Positions 12,860-20,621 of a stretch of DNA of 64,000 nt are shown here, piece by piece. The notes below the pieces were generated by a model. That model made no database searches, was not told the DNA's origin, and worked only from the letters and a program-made list of their open reading frames with translations. Source of the stretch: Megasphaera stantonii (GTDB taxonomy: Bacteria; Bacillota; Negativicutes; Veillonellales; Megasphaeraceae); contig NZ_CP029462.1 of NCBI RefSeq assembly GCF_003367905.1, forward strand, positions 2,294,001-2,358,000, written 5' to 3'. The translations under genes were made by a program, and so were the position numbers. The stretch's first letter is position 1. Each line of letters opens with the position of its first letter.

Positions 12860-13348
12860 ATGATACATATGATTGCTGCCGTAGCCCGCGACGGGGGCAT
12901 CGGCAAGGACAACGGCTTATTATGCCATATTTCGGCTGATTTGAAGCGGTTTAAGGCGCTGACGATGGGATATACCATCGTCATGGGCCGCAAGACCTTT
13001 GAAAGCCTTCCGGGCCTGTTGCCGGGCCGGTCTCACGTTGTTGTGACGAGACAAGCCGCTTATGGCGAGGCCCATGACGGCATTCAGGTCTGCCATTCTG
13101 TCGACGAGGTCTGCCGCCTCATGGCCGACGGCGAAGAGTATTTCATTATCGGCGGCGCGGCCATGTACGAAGCGTTTATGGACAAGGCCGACAGCCTGTA
13201 TTTGACAGAAATCGACGGCGTTTTTCCGGCCGATACGTTTTTTCCGGAATTCGATAGGAGCCAGTGGCAGATCTGCGAGCGGGAAGAGCATACGGCCGAA
13301 GAAGGAAAGGGGCATGCCTTCGCGTTTGTCCATTACGTCAGAAAATAG
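12860..13348 (+). CDS. folA: Dihydrofolate reductase
   Basis: A 162-residue DHFR that reduces dihydrofolate with NADPH. The N-terminus MIHMIAAVARDGGIGKDNGL, the MGRKTFESLPG motif and the FIIGGAAMYEAFM motif are characteristic. Its ATG abuts the thyA stop codon, and its SD (GGAGGTGG) lies inside thyA, so it is translationally coupled. It is the last gene of the recQ-thyA-folA unit. Confidence 0.95.
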   Translation: MIHMIAAVARDGGIGKDNGLLCHISADLKRFKALTMGYTIVMGRKTFESLPGLLPGRSHVVVTRQAAYGEAHDGIQVCHSVDEVCRLMADGEEYFIIGGAAMYEAFMDKADSLYLTEIDGVFPADTFFPEFDRSQWQICEREEHTAEEGKGHAFAFVHYVRK

Positions 13349-13401
13349 AATAAGAAGCGGCATGGCAAGGCGGCGCCGCAGCGTTTCTGCAAAACTTCCT
13401 A

Positions 13402-13436
13402 TTGAGAATGGTACTGAAACATAGTAAAATAGTACC
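13402..13436 (+). promoter_or_regulatory. Promoter with overlapping inverted repeat, membrane protein gene
   Basis: TTGAGA at 13402-13407 and TAAAAT at 13425-13430 are spaced by 17 bp. GGTACT (13410-13415) and AGTACC (13431-13436) form an inverted repeat that brackets the -10, which could be an operator. Confidence 0.6.
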
Positions 13437-13481
13437 AGAGCCTGCGTGCTGTAAGTTTATGATTTATAGGAGTGATGTATT

Positions 13482-14120
13482 GTGTTGCAAGAAGACATGC
13501 GCCGCCGTTTGTACGTATCGGCTATGCAGCGCGGCGCTGCCGTATATGCTGTCCTGCTGCTGCCCCTTGGCTATGTCATGCCGCCTTATTTGGCTTGGGA
13601 AAACGGGGTATTGGAAATGCTCCAAAACATCGTTTTATTTGGCGATATGTGTTTGGCGGCCTATTTTTTCCGCAAGACGGCGGGAATGGGCGGAAAATCC
13701 ATTCATCGGCTGTGGCTGGCGGCAGCCGGATATTTTTTACTGCTTCTGGGGCGGGAGCTCAGCTGGGGACGAGTCTTTTTCCCGACGGGAATGGACAGCC
13801 ACGGCCCGACCTTTGTGTCCATGAATTCGATTCCCGGTCATGAAATGATACACGCCGCCATCGGCGTATATACGGCCGTCGTATTTTGCTCTCTCGTCGC
13901 TTGTATGCCTTGGAAGAAAATTCTTCATGATATTCCCTTTCCCACCTTTTTATTCGGCATCTTGGCGGCAGCGGCCGTGCTGGCGTCCTGCGGCGATAAG
14001 GGCTTGCTGTTTCATTCGTATATGGACGCCAACGTGGAAGAATTATCTGAATTATTGGTATACCTCGTCCATGGGTATTTTGCCTGGTATTATTACGAGT
14101 GGTTCCGGCGCCTGACGTAA
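13482..14120 (+). CDS. Uncharacterised integral membrane protein
   Basis: A 212-residue protein that I do not recognise. At least five hydrophobic segments are visible, including ones around residues 18-35, 45-62, 75-90, 121-142 and 150-168. There is a short charged N-terminus and no cleavable signal peptide. The start is a GTG at 13482 placed seven bases after AGGAGTG. It has its own promoter and is followed by the separate cold-shock gene. No catalytic motif is apparent. It could be a small membrane protein of an unnamed family. Confidence 0.7.
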   Translation: MLQEDMRRRLYVSAMQRGAAVYAVLLLPLGYVMPPYLAWENGVLEMLQNIVLFGDMCLAAYFFRKTAGMGGKSIHRLWLAAAGYFLLLLGRELSWGRVFFPTGMDSHGPTFVSMNSIPGHEMIHAAIGVYTAVVFCSLVACMPWKKILHDIPFPTFLFGILAAAAVLASCGDKGLLFHSYMDANVEELSELLVYLVHGYFAWYYYEWFRRLT

Positions 14121-14276
14121 CAATAGCATATGCGGCTATACGAAATATTGCATGCTTCTTGCCCTATAGGGCGGCGTCTTGCCGTGCGGCGGCGGACTGT
14201 GATATCCCCTATGCAGGGGAGGGATGCATTATAGGTTACGCCGTAAATATATGGCATAATACAGCCATAAATTTGG

Positions 14277-14305
14277 TTGACATTGCTTATCGGTTATGTT
14301 ACACT
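14277..14305 (+). promoter_or_regulatory. Promoter of the cold-shock gene
   Basis: TTGACA at 14277-14282 and TACACT at 14300-14305 with 17 bp spacing. The leader of about 45 nt contains the palindrome-like GCTAGAAGCTAGC. The 236 bp before csp (14121-14356) hold no gene. Confidence 0.75.
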
Positions 14306-14356
14306 AACACAAGAGCTAGAAGCTAGCTGGAATTGTTTTTTTAGGAGGATTTCGTT

Positions 14357-14554
14357 ATGCACGGAAAAGTAAAATGGTTTAGCGCAGAAAAAGGTTATGG
14401 CTTTATTGAAAGAGAAGATGGCGGCGATGTATTCGTACATTTCTCGGCTATCCAGGAAGAAGGCTTCAAATCCTTGACGGAAGGTCAGGAAGTTGACTTC
14501 GAAATCGTTGATGGCGCTCGTGGACCTCAGGCTGCTAACGTAGTTAAAGCGTAA
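14357..14554 (+). CDS. Cold-shock protein (CspA family)
   Basis: A 65-residue single cold-shock domain. It has the RNP1 motif KGYGFIE and the RNP2 motif VFVHFSAI and matches the family length. It would act as a cytoplasmic RNA chaperone. The ATG follows TTAGGAGGATT. It has its own promoter and terminator. Confidence 0.95.
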   Translation: MHGKVKWFSAEKGYGFIEREDGGDVFVHFSAIQEEGFKSLTEGQEVDFEIVDGARGPQAANVVKA

Positions 14555-14591
14555 TAGCGTTCACAAAACCAAGTTCATAAATCGACCTTTT

Positions 14592-14621
14592 AACCGGTGA
14601 CCCTGTTGTTGCCGGTTTTTT
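14592..14621 (+). terminator. Terminator of the cold-shock gene
   Basis: AACCGG pairs with CCGGTT, followed by a T run. The next 210 bp have no gene and include TACTGCAACTATTTA at 14727-14741, which recurs at 18801-18815. Confidence 0.7.
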
Positions 14622-14830
14622 ATATGCCCGTCGAAAGATAGGTTTTTCTAGGTCAAGAGGCGGCAAGCTGCACTGGCGGCATAAGGAAAAGAGAAAACGA
14701 TTTGTATCCTGTGCCGGTAAAAAATATACTGCAACTATTTATATGCGTATGGAATAATCGGCGTAATCATGCGGATTTATAGCTGTATGTCAGTTGATAC
14801 ATGCATTAATTTGTATAAAATATGCATAAA

Positions 14831-14890
14831 AACTTGAAAAGTTATACTGTCTGTGCTATGATATGCACAGACAGTATTGTTTTTCAAGTT
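14831..14890 (+). promoter_or_regulatory. 60-bp dyad spanning the carbamoyltransferase promoter
   Basis: The outer arms AACTTGAAAA (14831-14840) and TTTTCAAGTT (14881-14890) and the inner arms ATACTGTCTGTGC (14844-14856) and GCACAGACAGTAT (14865-14877) are perfect complements around an 8-bp centre. A promoter, TTGAAA (14834-14839) 17 bp from TATGAT (14857-14862), lies within the dyad. This suggests a DNA operator. A second possible promoter, TTGATA (14794) with TAAAAT (14816), would transcribe the whole dyad as a hairpin just before the SD. Confidence 0.75.
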
Positions 14891-14905
14891 TGGAGGATGC
14901 ATAGA

Positions 14906-15847
14906 ATGAAACACGCAAATAGTTTTGCTGAGTATACGGCAGATGAAATCAAAGGAATCTTATTGTTAGCCGAAAAAATCAAACAGAATCAGAAAGCTTA
15001 TTCCCATATTCTGGAAGGCAAGAAATTATACACCTTGTTTGAAAAAACATCGAATCGGACCTACCTGTCCTTTGCTATCGGCATGGAAGAATTAGGCGGC
15101 CGTCATTACAATCAGAAATGGGCGGACAGCAATTTCACCATCGGCGATTTGGGCAGTGAGGTAAAATATGTCTGCCGCAACGTCGACTGCATCATGGGCC
15201 GGTTTAAGAAAGCCGAAACGACGCATGGCTTTATGAAGAACGCCACCGTTCCGGTCATCAACGGCTGCGACAATACGTTCCATCCGACGCAGGCCCTGGC
15301 CGACATGCTGACCCTGTATGAAAAGACGGGCCGCTTTGACGTGAAGGTACTGTACATCGGCGCGAAAAACAATACGTACAATTCCCTGAGCGAAATCGTC
15401 GCCAAGCTGGGCGGCACGATGTACGGTTTGACGCCGTTCAGCCAGGTCATGGCCGTAGGCGGCGAATTTTACGACGAATTGAAGCAGACGGGCCATTATG
15501 TCGAAGTGCCGACGGATATTTCTCAGGCCGACTTGAAAAAAATCGTCGCCGACGTAGACTGCGTATATACCGATACGTGGGTAGATATGGAATTTTTCAC
15601 CAATCCCGAATATAAGGAAAAGAAAGAATCTATCATCAATATGATGATGCCGTACCAGATTAACGCGGACCTGCTCGAAGGAACGGATACGATGGTATTC
15701 CATGATATGCCCATTCATCCGGGCTTTGAAATTTCCCAGGACGTCATGGAGGCCCATATGGAAACCATTCTCGACGAAGCGGAAAATCGCCGTCACGCCG
15801 AAAAAGGGCTGCTCGTCTACTTGATTACAGGTACCTTGGACTGGTAA
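14906..15847 (+). CDS. Atypical aspartate/ornithine carbamoyltransferase family protein
   Basis: A 313-residue transcarbamylase. The carbamoyl-phosphate loop appears as EKTSNRTYLSF (S-x-R-T form), and the HPTQALADML motif is intact. The amino-acid-binding end reads FHDMPIHPGFEIS where ornithine transcarbamylases have HCLP. The second substrate is therefore probably not plain ornithine. Candidates in the superfamily include carbamoyltransferases for putrescine, oxamate or ureido compounds, and I cannot choose. An in-frame ATG at 14822 would add 28 residues that run through the promoter dyad, so the ATG at 14906 after GGAGG is preferred. No arginine genes are nearby. Confidence 0.8.
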   Translation: MKHANSFAEYTADEIKGILLLAEKIKQNQKAYSHILEGKKLYTLFEKTSNRTYLSFAIGMEELGGRHYNQKWADSNFTIGDLGSEVKYVCRNVDCIMGRFKKAETTHGFMKNATVPVINGCDNTFHPTQALADMLTLYEKTGRFDVKVLYIGAKNNTYNSLSEIVAKLGGTMYGLTPFSQVMAVGGEFYDELKQTGHYVEVPTDISQADLKKIVADVDCVYTDTWVDMEFFTNPEYKEKKESIINMMMPYQINADLLEGTDTMVFHDMPIHPGFEISQDVMEAHMETILDEAENRRHAEKGLLVYLITGTLDW

Positions 15848-15874
15848 GATATTCTCATATTAGCCGATATATGC

Positions 15875-15932
15875 AACACACCCGGCACAGCGCGTTTCAG
15901 GCGAAATCGCGCCGTACAGGGTGTGTTTTCAT
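15875..15932. terminator. Bidirectional terminator between the carbamoyltransferase and fosX
   Basis: AACACACCC (15875-15883) pairs with GGGTGTGTT (15919-15927) around an inner GC-rich helix. It separates two convergent genes, and the T run serves the plus strand best. Confidence 0.7.
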
Positions 15933-15933
15933 T

Positions 15934-16380
15934 TTACCGAGAGGAATGCTGTTCAGTCCGTTCTCCTTCTTCCTGAAGACGGCGGCTGTACGCTGCCAGA
16001 CGCTCTTCCAGCGTGCCCGTATGAAGCTCGAACAGGTGGTTGTCGTAGTCGTAAAAATAAAGGGAACGGCCCTCGCCGGGGATGCGGCTCCGCGCCTCCC
16101 GCATGGGAACGCCGGCCTTCGTCAGCCGCTCTTTATAGGCCTCAAACTCGCCGTCGCTGATTTGGAAGGCAATGTGGTTGTACGTTTGTTCCGGCAGGGA
16201 CGGCCCTTCCATGATGACGAGCCATAAGGAGCCGACGAGGAAAAATCGTTCCCGCGACAGGGAAAAGGTACGGCTGCCGCTGTCGTAGACGATGCGGGCG
16301 GAAAAGATGGTCTGAAAAAATTCTGTCGCTTTGTCCAGATTCTGAACGATAAATGTCATGTGGCTGACGCCGGAAATCAT
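15934..16380 (-). CDS. fosX: FosX-type fosfomycin hydrolase
   Basis: A 148-residue VOC/glyoxalase-fold protein that closely resembles Listeria FosX as I remember it (starts MISGVSH, contains TYNHIAFQI, GEGRSLYFYD and NHLFELHTGTLEERL). FosX opens the epoxide of fosfomycin with water using a divalent metal. The metal ligands fit as His7, His69 and Glu118. Glu44, the general base that marks FosX as opposed to FosA/FosB, is present. The C-terminus is about 15 residues longer than Listeria FosX. The SD AGGAGGG and a promoter lie upstream on the minus strand. No mobile element is adjacent, so it may be a resident gene. Confidence 0.88.
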   Translation of the reverse strand: MISGVSHMTFIVQNLDKATEFFQTIFSARIVYDSGSRTFSLSRERFFLVGSLWLVIMEGPSLPEQTYNHIAFQISDGEFEAYKERLTKAGVPMREARSRIPGEGRSLYFYDYDNHLFELHTGTLEERLAAYSRRLQEEGERTEQHSSR

Positions 16381-16409
16381 AGGCGATCCCTCCTGTGTGA
16401 GTTTGTTTT

Positions 16410-16438
16410 ACTATACCATAACCGATGAAGGCGCACAA
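16410..16438 (-). promoter_or_regulatory. Promoter of fosX
   Basis: On the minus strand TTGTGC (16433-16438) and TATAGT (16410-16415) are separated by 17 bp, about 30 bp before the start codon. Confidence 0.6.
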
Positions 16439-16547
16439 GGCCTCAGGGAAGAAAGGCGTTCCAGCTTCGGAAAGGGCCTCGACAAGACGGAGAGTTTTTG
16501 ATAGTGTATATATGAATCTTTTAATAGGATATAGAGGGGGATAGTGC

Positions 16548-17516
16548 ATGAGAATTTTAGTGGCAATGGAAGTCCATGAAGAACATGTGCGTTGGATTGA
16601 AGAGGCCGCGCAGGGCCATGAGGTCGTGTATTGGCCCGTCAAGGGGCTGGTCAGCGCCAGCGTATCAGAAGAAGAATTAGCCAAGGCCGACGTTATCATC
16701 GGCAACGTTGTGCCTGCCCAGCTGCGCCATGCCCGCAGGCTGCGCTGGCTTCAGGTCAGCAGCGCCGGCGCCGACGCATACTGCAAGGACGGCGTCATGC
16801 CGGCCGGAGCGGCCCTTACGAATGCGACAGGCGCTTTCGGCCTGGCCATAGCGGAGCATATGACGGCCCTGGTTTTTGCCATGATGAAAAAGCTGTACCG
16901 ATACTACGACAATCAGAAAAACGCCGACTGGCATGACGAAGGCCAGGTAGAGTCGGTATACGGAAAAACGGTCCTGGTCATTGGATTCGGCGATTTGGGC
17001 CGCCAGTTCGGCAAGCGCATGAAGGCCATGGGTGCTCATGTCGTCGGCATGCGCCGCCGTAGTGGCGACGTGCCGACTGAAGCCGATGAAATGGGTACGA
17101 TGGATAAGCTGGACGAGTATCTGGCCAAGGCGGATATTGTAGCGTCGTGCCTGCCCAACACGGCGGAAACGTATCACTTGTATACGAAGGAACGCTTCGA
17201 CGCCATGAAGAAGGGCGCTTATTTTATCAACGTCGGCCGGGGCAGCAACGTCGTGCAGGACGATTTGTGCGCCGCTGTCCGCAGCGGGCACTTGGCCGGC
17301 GCTGCCGTCGACGTGACGGAGCCGGAGCCGCTGCCGGCAGACAGCCCGATGTGGCACACGCCGGGGCTTTACGTTACGCCTCACGTATCGGGCGGATACC
17401 ATTTGCAGGCTACGCACGACAACATCGTCCGCATTGCCGCTGCCAACCTGCGTCATTTCCTGGCCGGCGAGGCGCTGGAAAACGTCGTCGATTTCGCCAC
17501 TGGATATAAGAAATAA
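16548..17516 (+). CDS. D-isomer 2-hydroxyacid dehydrogenase
   Basis: A 322-residue NAD(P)-dependent dehydrogenase of the D-2-hydroxyacid family. The Rossmann motif is VLVIGFGDLGRQFGKRMKAM. The catalytic arginine lies in NVGRGSNV, the glutamate in TEPEPLP and the histidine in TPHVSGG. It would interconvert a 2-keto acid and a D-2-hydroxyacid in the cytoplasm, and the substrate cannot be read from the sequence. The ATG follows AGAGGGGGAT. The gene stands alone and converges on the YigZ-family gene through a shared terminator. Confidence 0.88.
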   Translation: MRILVAMEVHEEHVRWIEEAAQGHEVVYWPVKGLVSASVSEEELAKADVIIGNVVPAQLRHARRLRWLQVSSAGADAYCKDGVMPAGAALTNATGAFGLAIAEHMTALVFAMMKKLYRYYDNQKNADWHDEGQVESVYGKTVLVIGFGDLGRQFGKRMKAMGAHVVGMRRRSGDVPTEADEMGTMDKLDEYLAKADIVASCLPNTAETYHLYTKERFDAMKKGAYFINVGRGSNVVQDDLCAAVRSGHLAGAAVDVTEPEPLPADSPMWHTPGLYVTPHVSGGYHLQATHDNIVRIAAANLRHFLAGEALENVVDFATGYKK

Positions 17517-17530
17517 GGGAAAACACATGA

Positions 17531-17580
17531 GAAAACCCGCAGTAACGCGAGATAGTATTCGCTGTTACTGCGGGTTTTTC
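17531..17580. terminator. Terminator between convergent genes
   Basis: AAACCCGCAGTAAC pairs with GTTACTGCGGGTTT around a short AT-rich loop, with T runs on both strands. The right arm overlaps the last codons of the minus-strand YigZ-family gene. Coordinates may be off by one base. Confidence 0.85.
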
Positions 17581-18215
17581 GGCCGAATAATGGGTATCGT
17601 CCGGCTTCCTTTATCGATAAAGTGAGCCGTTCCGTTCGTCGTGTCGATGAGGGCTGCTTTGAAAGCTTCCGTCCGTTCCTGCGGAATTTGCAGGGTAAAG
17701 GTTACGGTGTCGGAAAAGGCGCGGTCGGCGACGAGGATATCGAAGGACGGAGTCATCCGTTCCAGCGTGCTGACGAAGGAGTAGGAGACGGTAACGTCGG
17801 CAATGTCGTAGGGCTTATAATCGGCGATATCCGCTGCCTGAAGCCCCAGGGTGACGGCGTGGCTGTAGGCCCGGATCAGGCCGCTGGCGCCGAGCTTGAC
17901 GCCGCCGAAGTAGCGCGTAACGACGACGACCGTATTGGTAACGCCGCTTTTTTTCAGCGTTTCCAGCATAGGCCGCCCGGCCGTTCCTGACGGCTCCCCG
18001 TCGTCACTCGATTTCTGCAGGGCGCCGTCGACGCCGATTTGGTAGGCGTAGCAATTATGATTGGCATCCCAATACTGCTTGCGCAGTTTTTCAATGCACG
18101 CCGCTGCTTCTGCTTCGCTGCGGACCTCTGCCAGCGTCGCGATGAAGCGGGATTTTTTTACGATGTATTCCGTTTCGGTCCGGCCGTATACGGACGTGAT
18201 AAAAGAAGTAGTCAT
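17565..18215 (-). CDS. YigZ/IMPACT family protein
   Basis: A 216-residue protein of the YigZ (UPF0029 plus DUF1949) family. The hallmark is DDGEPSGTAGRPML in the N-terminal domain, with VVVTRYFGGVKLGASGL after it. The eukaryotic relative IMPACT controls GCN2, while the bacterial role is not settled. An upstream start at 18278 would add 21 residues that run over the promoter. The ATG at 18213-18215 after AAAGGACAG is preferred. It lies just downstream of the XRE regulator on the same strand but has its own promoter. Confidence 0.85.
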   Translation of the reverse strand: MTTSFITSVYGRTETEYIVKKSRFIATLAEVRSEAEAAACIEKLRKQYWDANHNCYAYQIGVDGALQKSSDDGEPSGTAGRPMLETLKKSGVTNTVVVVTRYFGGVKLGASGLIRAYSHAVTLGLQAADIADYKPYDIADVTVSYSFVSTLERMTPSFDILVADRAFSDTVTFTLQIPQERTEAFKAALIDTTNGTAHFIDKGSRTIPIIRPKNPQ

Positions 18216-18249
18216 AGATAATCTGTCCTTTGCACTATACTTTTCTCTT

Positions 18250-18278
18250 ATCATATCGCATTTGGCGGCGTTTGACAA
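18250..18278 (-). promoter_or_regulatory. Promoter of the YigZ-family gene
   Basis: On the minus strand TTGTCA (18273-18278) and TATGAT (18250-18255) are 17 bp apart. Confidence 0.65.
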
Positions 18279-18288
18279 AGGGGAAGCG

Positions 18289-18651
18289 CTATTTCCGCAT
18301 CGACAGGTCTTCGATGTTCAGCAGCGTTTCGATGGCTTGCTGCTGCGATTGCGGCAAGGCGTGGATCGCCCGGATGATGCGGCTGTCCTTTTCGGAAATC
18401 GAAGCGCAGTACTGACAGTCCGATTCGTGTTCCTTATCATCCTGACAGAACATTCCCGGCCTGCCGACTAAGATGCAGATAGGGATTTGGAAAAAGTCGG
18501 CCATTCGCAGCAATACGGAAATGTCAGGGGAATACAAGCCCGTCTCCCATGAATACACGGCTTGCTTGGACATGCCGAACAGCGCGCCGAATTCCGTCTG
18601 CGTCAAGCCTTTTTTCTTGCGGTAATACCTGATTTCTTGTCCTAGTGTCAT
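18289..18651 (-). CDS. XRE-family HTH transcriptional regulator
   Basis: A 120-residue protein with an N-terminal lambda-repressor-like helix-turn-helix (about residues 1-60: LGQEIRYYRKKKGLTQTEFG, MSKQAVYSWETG, LLRMADFF). The C-terminal part is small and unfamiliar, and contains the pair CQYC plus an earlier Cys, a possible metal or redox site. A TTG at 18675 would add eight residues, but GGGAG before the ATG at 18651 supports the shorter form. Its promoter carries a dyad across the -10, which suggests autoregulation. Its targets are unknown. Confidence 0.85.
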   Translation of the reverse strand: MTLGQEIRYYRKKKGLTQTEFGALFGMSKQAVYSWETGLYSPDISVLLRMADFFQIPICILVGRPGMFCQDDKEHESDCQYCASISEKDSRIIRAIHALPQSQQQAIETLLNIEDLSMRK

Positions 18652-18697
18652 AATGTAATCTCCCAGTGTGAACAAATGATACGTTATAGTGTACTGC

Positions 18698-18730
18698 CCT
18701 TATTATAAGGTGAATAGAAATGCAAGTCAA
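18698..18730 (-). promoter_or_regulatory. Promoter and possible operator of the XRE regulator
   Basis: On the minus strand TTGACT (18725-18730) and TATAAT (18702-18707) are spaced 17 bp apart. CCTTA/TAAGG (18698-18710) is symmetric across the -10 and may be a repressor site. Confidence 0.7.
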
Positions 18731-18920
18731 TACAAAAATTGCATATTCCTTAATCTTGTCAAAAAATATCTGAATATTTAAAAGATAAGATAAATTCTAT
18801 TACTGCAACTATTTACACTTAAATCATATAATATGCATACATATGAATAAAAATTCTATAAATAAGGCGTAAACACTGGGATTGTTAATAATAAAATATT
18901 ATATATGCGATAAATATAAT
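18731..18920. other. AT-rich intergenic stretch
   Basis: About 190 bp of very AT-rich DNA with no gene, between the XRE gene start and the stop of the M18 peptidase gene. It contains TACTGCAACTATTTA at 18801-18815, an exact 15-base copy of 14727-14741. No clear terminator for the peptidase gene is seen. Confidence 0.5.
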
Positions 18921-20213
18921 TTATATTGAAAAGAAAGTATATACTAAATCGTGGAGGCCTTTTTGGTCGGCTGCGCCCATCAGTTCCCGGGCAGAGTGCA
19001 TGGCTAAGATAGGAATGCCGACGTCCATGGTCCGGATGGGTAGATTGGCTGATAAGAGGGAACCGAGAGTCGAGCCGCCGGGCATGTCGGAGCGATTGAC
19101 GAACCGCTGGCAAGGAATATGGGCCCTGCGGCATAAGGCGACGACAGCGGCCGCCGCTTCGGCGTCGCCGGCGTAGGACTGGCTGGCCGCCGTTTTGAGA
19201 GCGACACCTTGGCCGAGGCGGGGCATGTTGGTAATGTCGCACTTTTCCGGTACGTTGGGATGCATGGCGTGGGCGACGTCGAGGGACAGGATGAAGGCGT
19301 CGGACGCGTCGATGCGATACTCCCGGCGCGTATAGCCGAGGGAGGCGTAGAGTTCTTCTAACAGGGCGGGGAAGGCCTGGGACAAGGCGCCCTGTTTCGT
19401 CCGGCTGCCAACCTCTTCATTGTCGAACAGGGCGACGACGTGGAGGCCGTCGTGTCCCTTGCTTCGGACCAGACTGTCGACGCAGGCGTAGGCCGACGTC
19501 AGGTTATCCAGGCGGGGAGAGGAAATGAATTCGTTTTTCAGCCCCATCAGGCAGCCTTCTTCACACAAGTACACCGTAAGGTCGTAAGATAAGATATCCT
19601 CGGGCCGGCAATGGCATTCGGCGGCGAGAAATTGGAGAAAATAGGAGGCGTCGTCGCCTGGCCCCGTCAATGTCATGAGAGGCAGCATGTCTTTTTGAGG
19701 ATTCAGGGCTACGCCGTCGTTGACATGGCTGTTCATGTGTATGGCCAGGCGGGGAATCGTCAGCAGGGGACGCCTGGCGTCGATCAGATGTACTGCCGGC
19801 TTGAAGGGATCGTCGCTGGCCACGGCTACCTTGCCGGCCAGGGACAGGGGCCTGTCGAGCCACGATTCGCGGATCATGCCGCCGTAAATTTCGACGTTGA
19901 GCTTTCCGTAGCCTTTTTGCGCCAGCGCCGCCGCCGGTTTGACGCGGAGGCAGGGAAAATCCGTATGGGCTGCGGCGATGCGCAGGTTAGCCCGCGGGTC
20001 AGGGCCAATTGTAAAGGCGATGAGGCTGGAATCGTAAAGGGAAATATAATATCCCTGACGAGGCTCCAGCTGCCAGGGCTCGTTCCAGCGCAGTTCCCGG
20101 AACCCTGCTTCCTTCAAGATGGCCGCGCTGGCTTTTACGGTGTGATAGGGCGAAGTGGCTTGGCTGATAAAATGCAGCAGGCGCTGCGAAAGATGTATGT
20201 CAGAGTATGTCAT
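18921..20213 (-). CDS. M18 family aminopeptidase
   Basis: A 430-residue zinc aminopeptidase of the M18 family (aspartyl/leucyl aminopeptidase type). Metal and catalytic motifs are AAAHTDFP near residue 80, VALFDNEEVGSRT, the SLDVAHAMHPNVPEKCD segment and GGSTLGSL. These proteins are cytoplasmic and release N-terminal residues, often acidic ones. There is no signal peptide. The ATG at 20211-20213 follows AAAGGACGG on the minus strand. It stands alone. Confidence 0.9.
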   Translation of the reverse strand: MTYSDIHLSQRLLHFISQATSPYHTVKASAAILKEAGFRELRWNEPWQLEPRQGYYISLYDSSLIAFTIGPDPRANLRIAAAHTDFPCLRVKPAAALAQKGYGKLNVEIYGGMIRESWLDRPLSLAGKVAVASDDPFKPAVHLIDARRPLLTIPRLAIHMNSHVNDGVALNPQKDMLPLMTLTGPGDDASYFLQFLAAECHCRPEDILSYDLTVYLCEEGCLMGLKNEFISSPRLDNLTSAYACVDSLVRSKGHDGLHVVALFDNEEVGSRTKQGALSQAFPALLEELYASLGYTRREYRIDASDAFILSLDVAHAMHPNVPEKCDITNMPRLGQGVALKTAASQSYAGDAEAAAAVVALCRRAHIPCQRFVNRSDMPGGSTLGSLLSANLPIRTMDVGIPILAMHSARELMGAADQKGLHDLVYTFFSI

Positions 20214-20257
20214 AATCGTACCGTCCTTTTCTGGAAAACTAGTATATCTTGGTATTT

Positions 20258-20266
20258 ATTATAGCA
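20258..20266 (-). promoter_or_regulatory. Extended -10 promoter of the M18 peptidase gene
   Basis: On the minus strand TGCTATAAT forms an extended -10, and the -35 region is poor. It lies about 45 bp before the start codon. Confidence 0.5.
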
Positions 20267-20452
20267 TATCTGGGAAATATGCGTTTAGAAAGGACATTTG
20301 CACGAATAAGCATGACGAATAGGGGAGGAAGCAGAAGGTTTCAGGAATTGCATGCTTTTTACTGTCTTTAATGAAATCATGCATTGAGTTTAAATAAATA
20401 AATTTAATAAAAGAAATTTCTTTAAAAATATCAAACAACAAGCAGATAAACA

Positions 20453-20482
20453 TTGACATAAGTAAAGTGAGAAGTTTATAAT
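20453..20482 (+). promoter_or_regulatory. Promoter of the amino-acid permease gene
   Basis: TTGACA (20453-20458) and TATAAT (20477-20482) with 18 bp spacing, giving a leader of roughly 130 nt. The whole gap of about 400 bp before the permease is AT-rich and I see no gene in it. Confidence 0.75.
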
Positions 20483-20621
20483 AAGTATTGTAATTTGATG
20501 TATGCGAAAAAGGTATACTGAGCGGAACGCATGCGATGGTTAATGGTAGTGTATTTTCCTGACGAACAGCCGTTTCAGGGCATATGCCGCCGAAAATTTA
20601 TGATGACAGAGGTGACGTAGT

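Noticed and set aside
13482-13843. Overlapping frames in the membrane protein gene region (13402-13824 and 13472-13843)
   Set aside because: They are other-frame shadows of the GTG-started membrane protein gene, which has the better SD and a hydrophobic-segment pattern.
14822-14905. N-terminal extension of the carbamoyltransferase from the ATG at 14822
   Set aside because: The extension would be coded by the promoter dyad itself and is not similar to the family. The ATG at 14906 has a clear SD.
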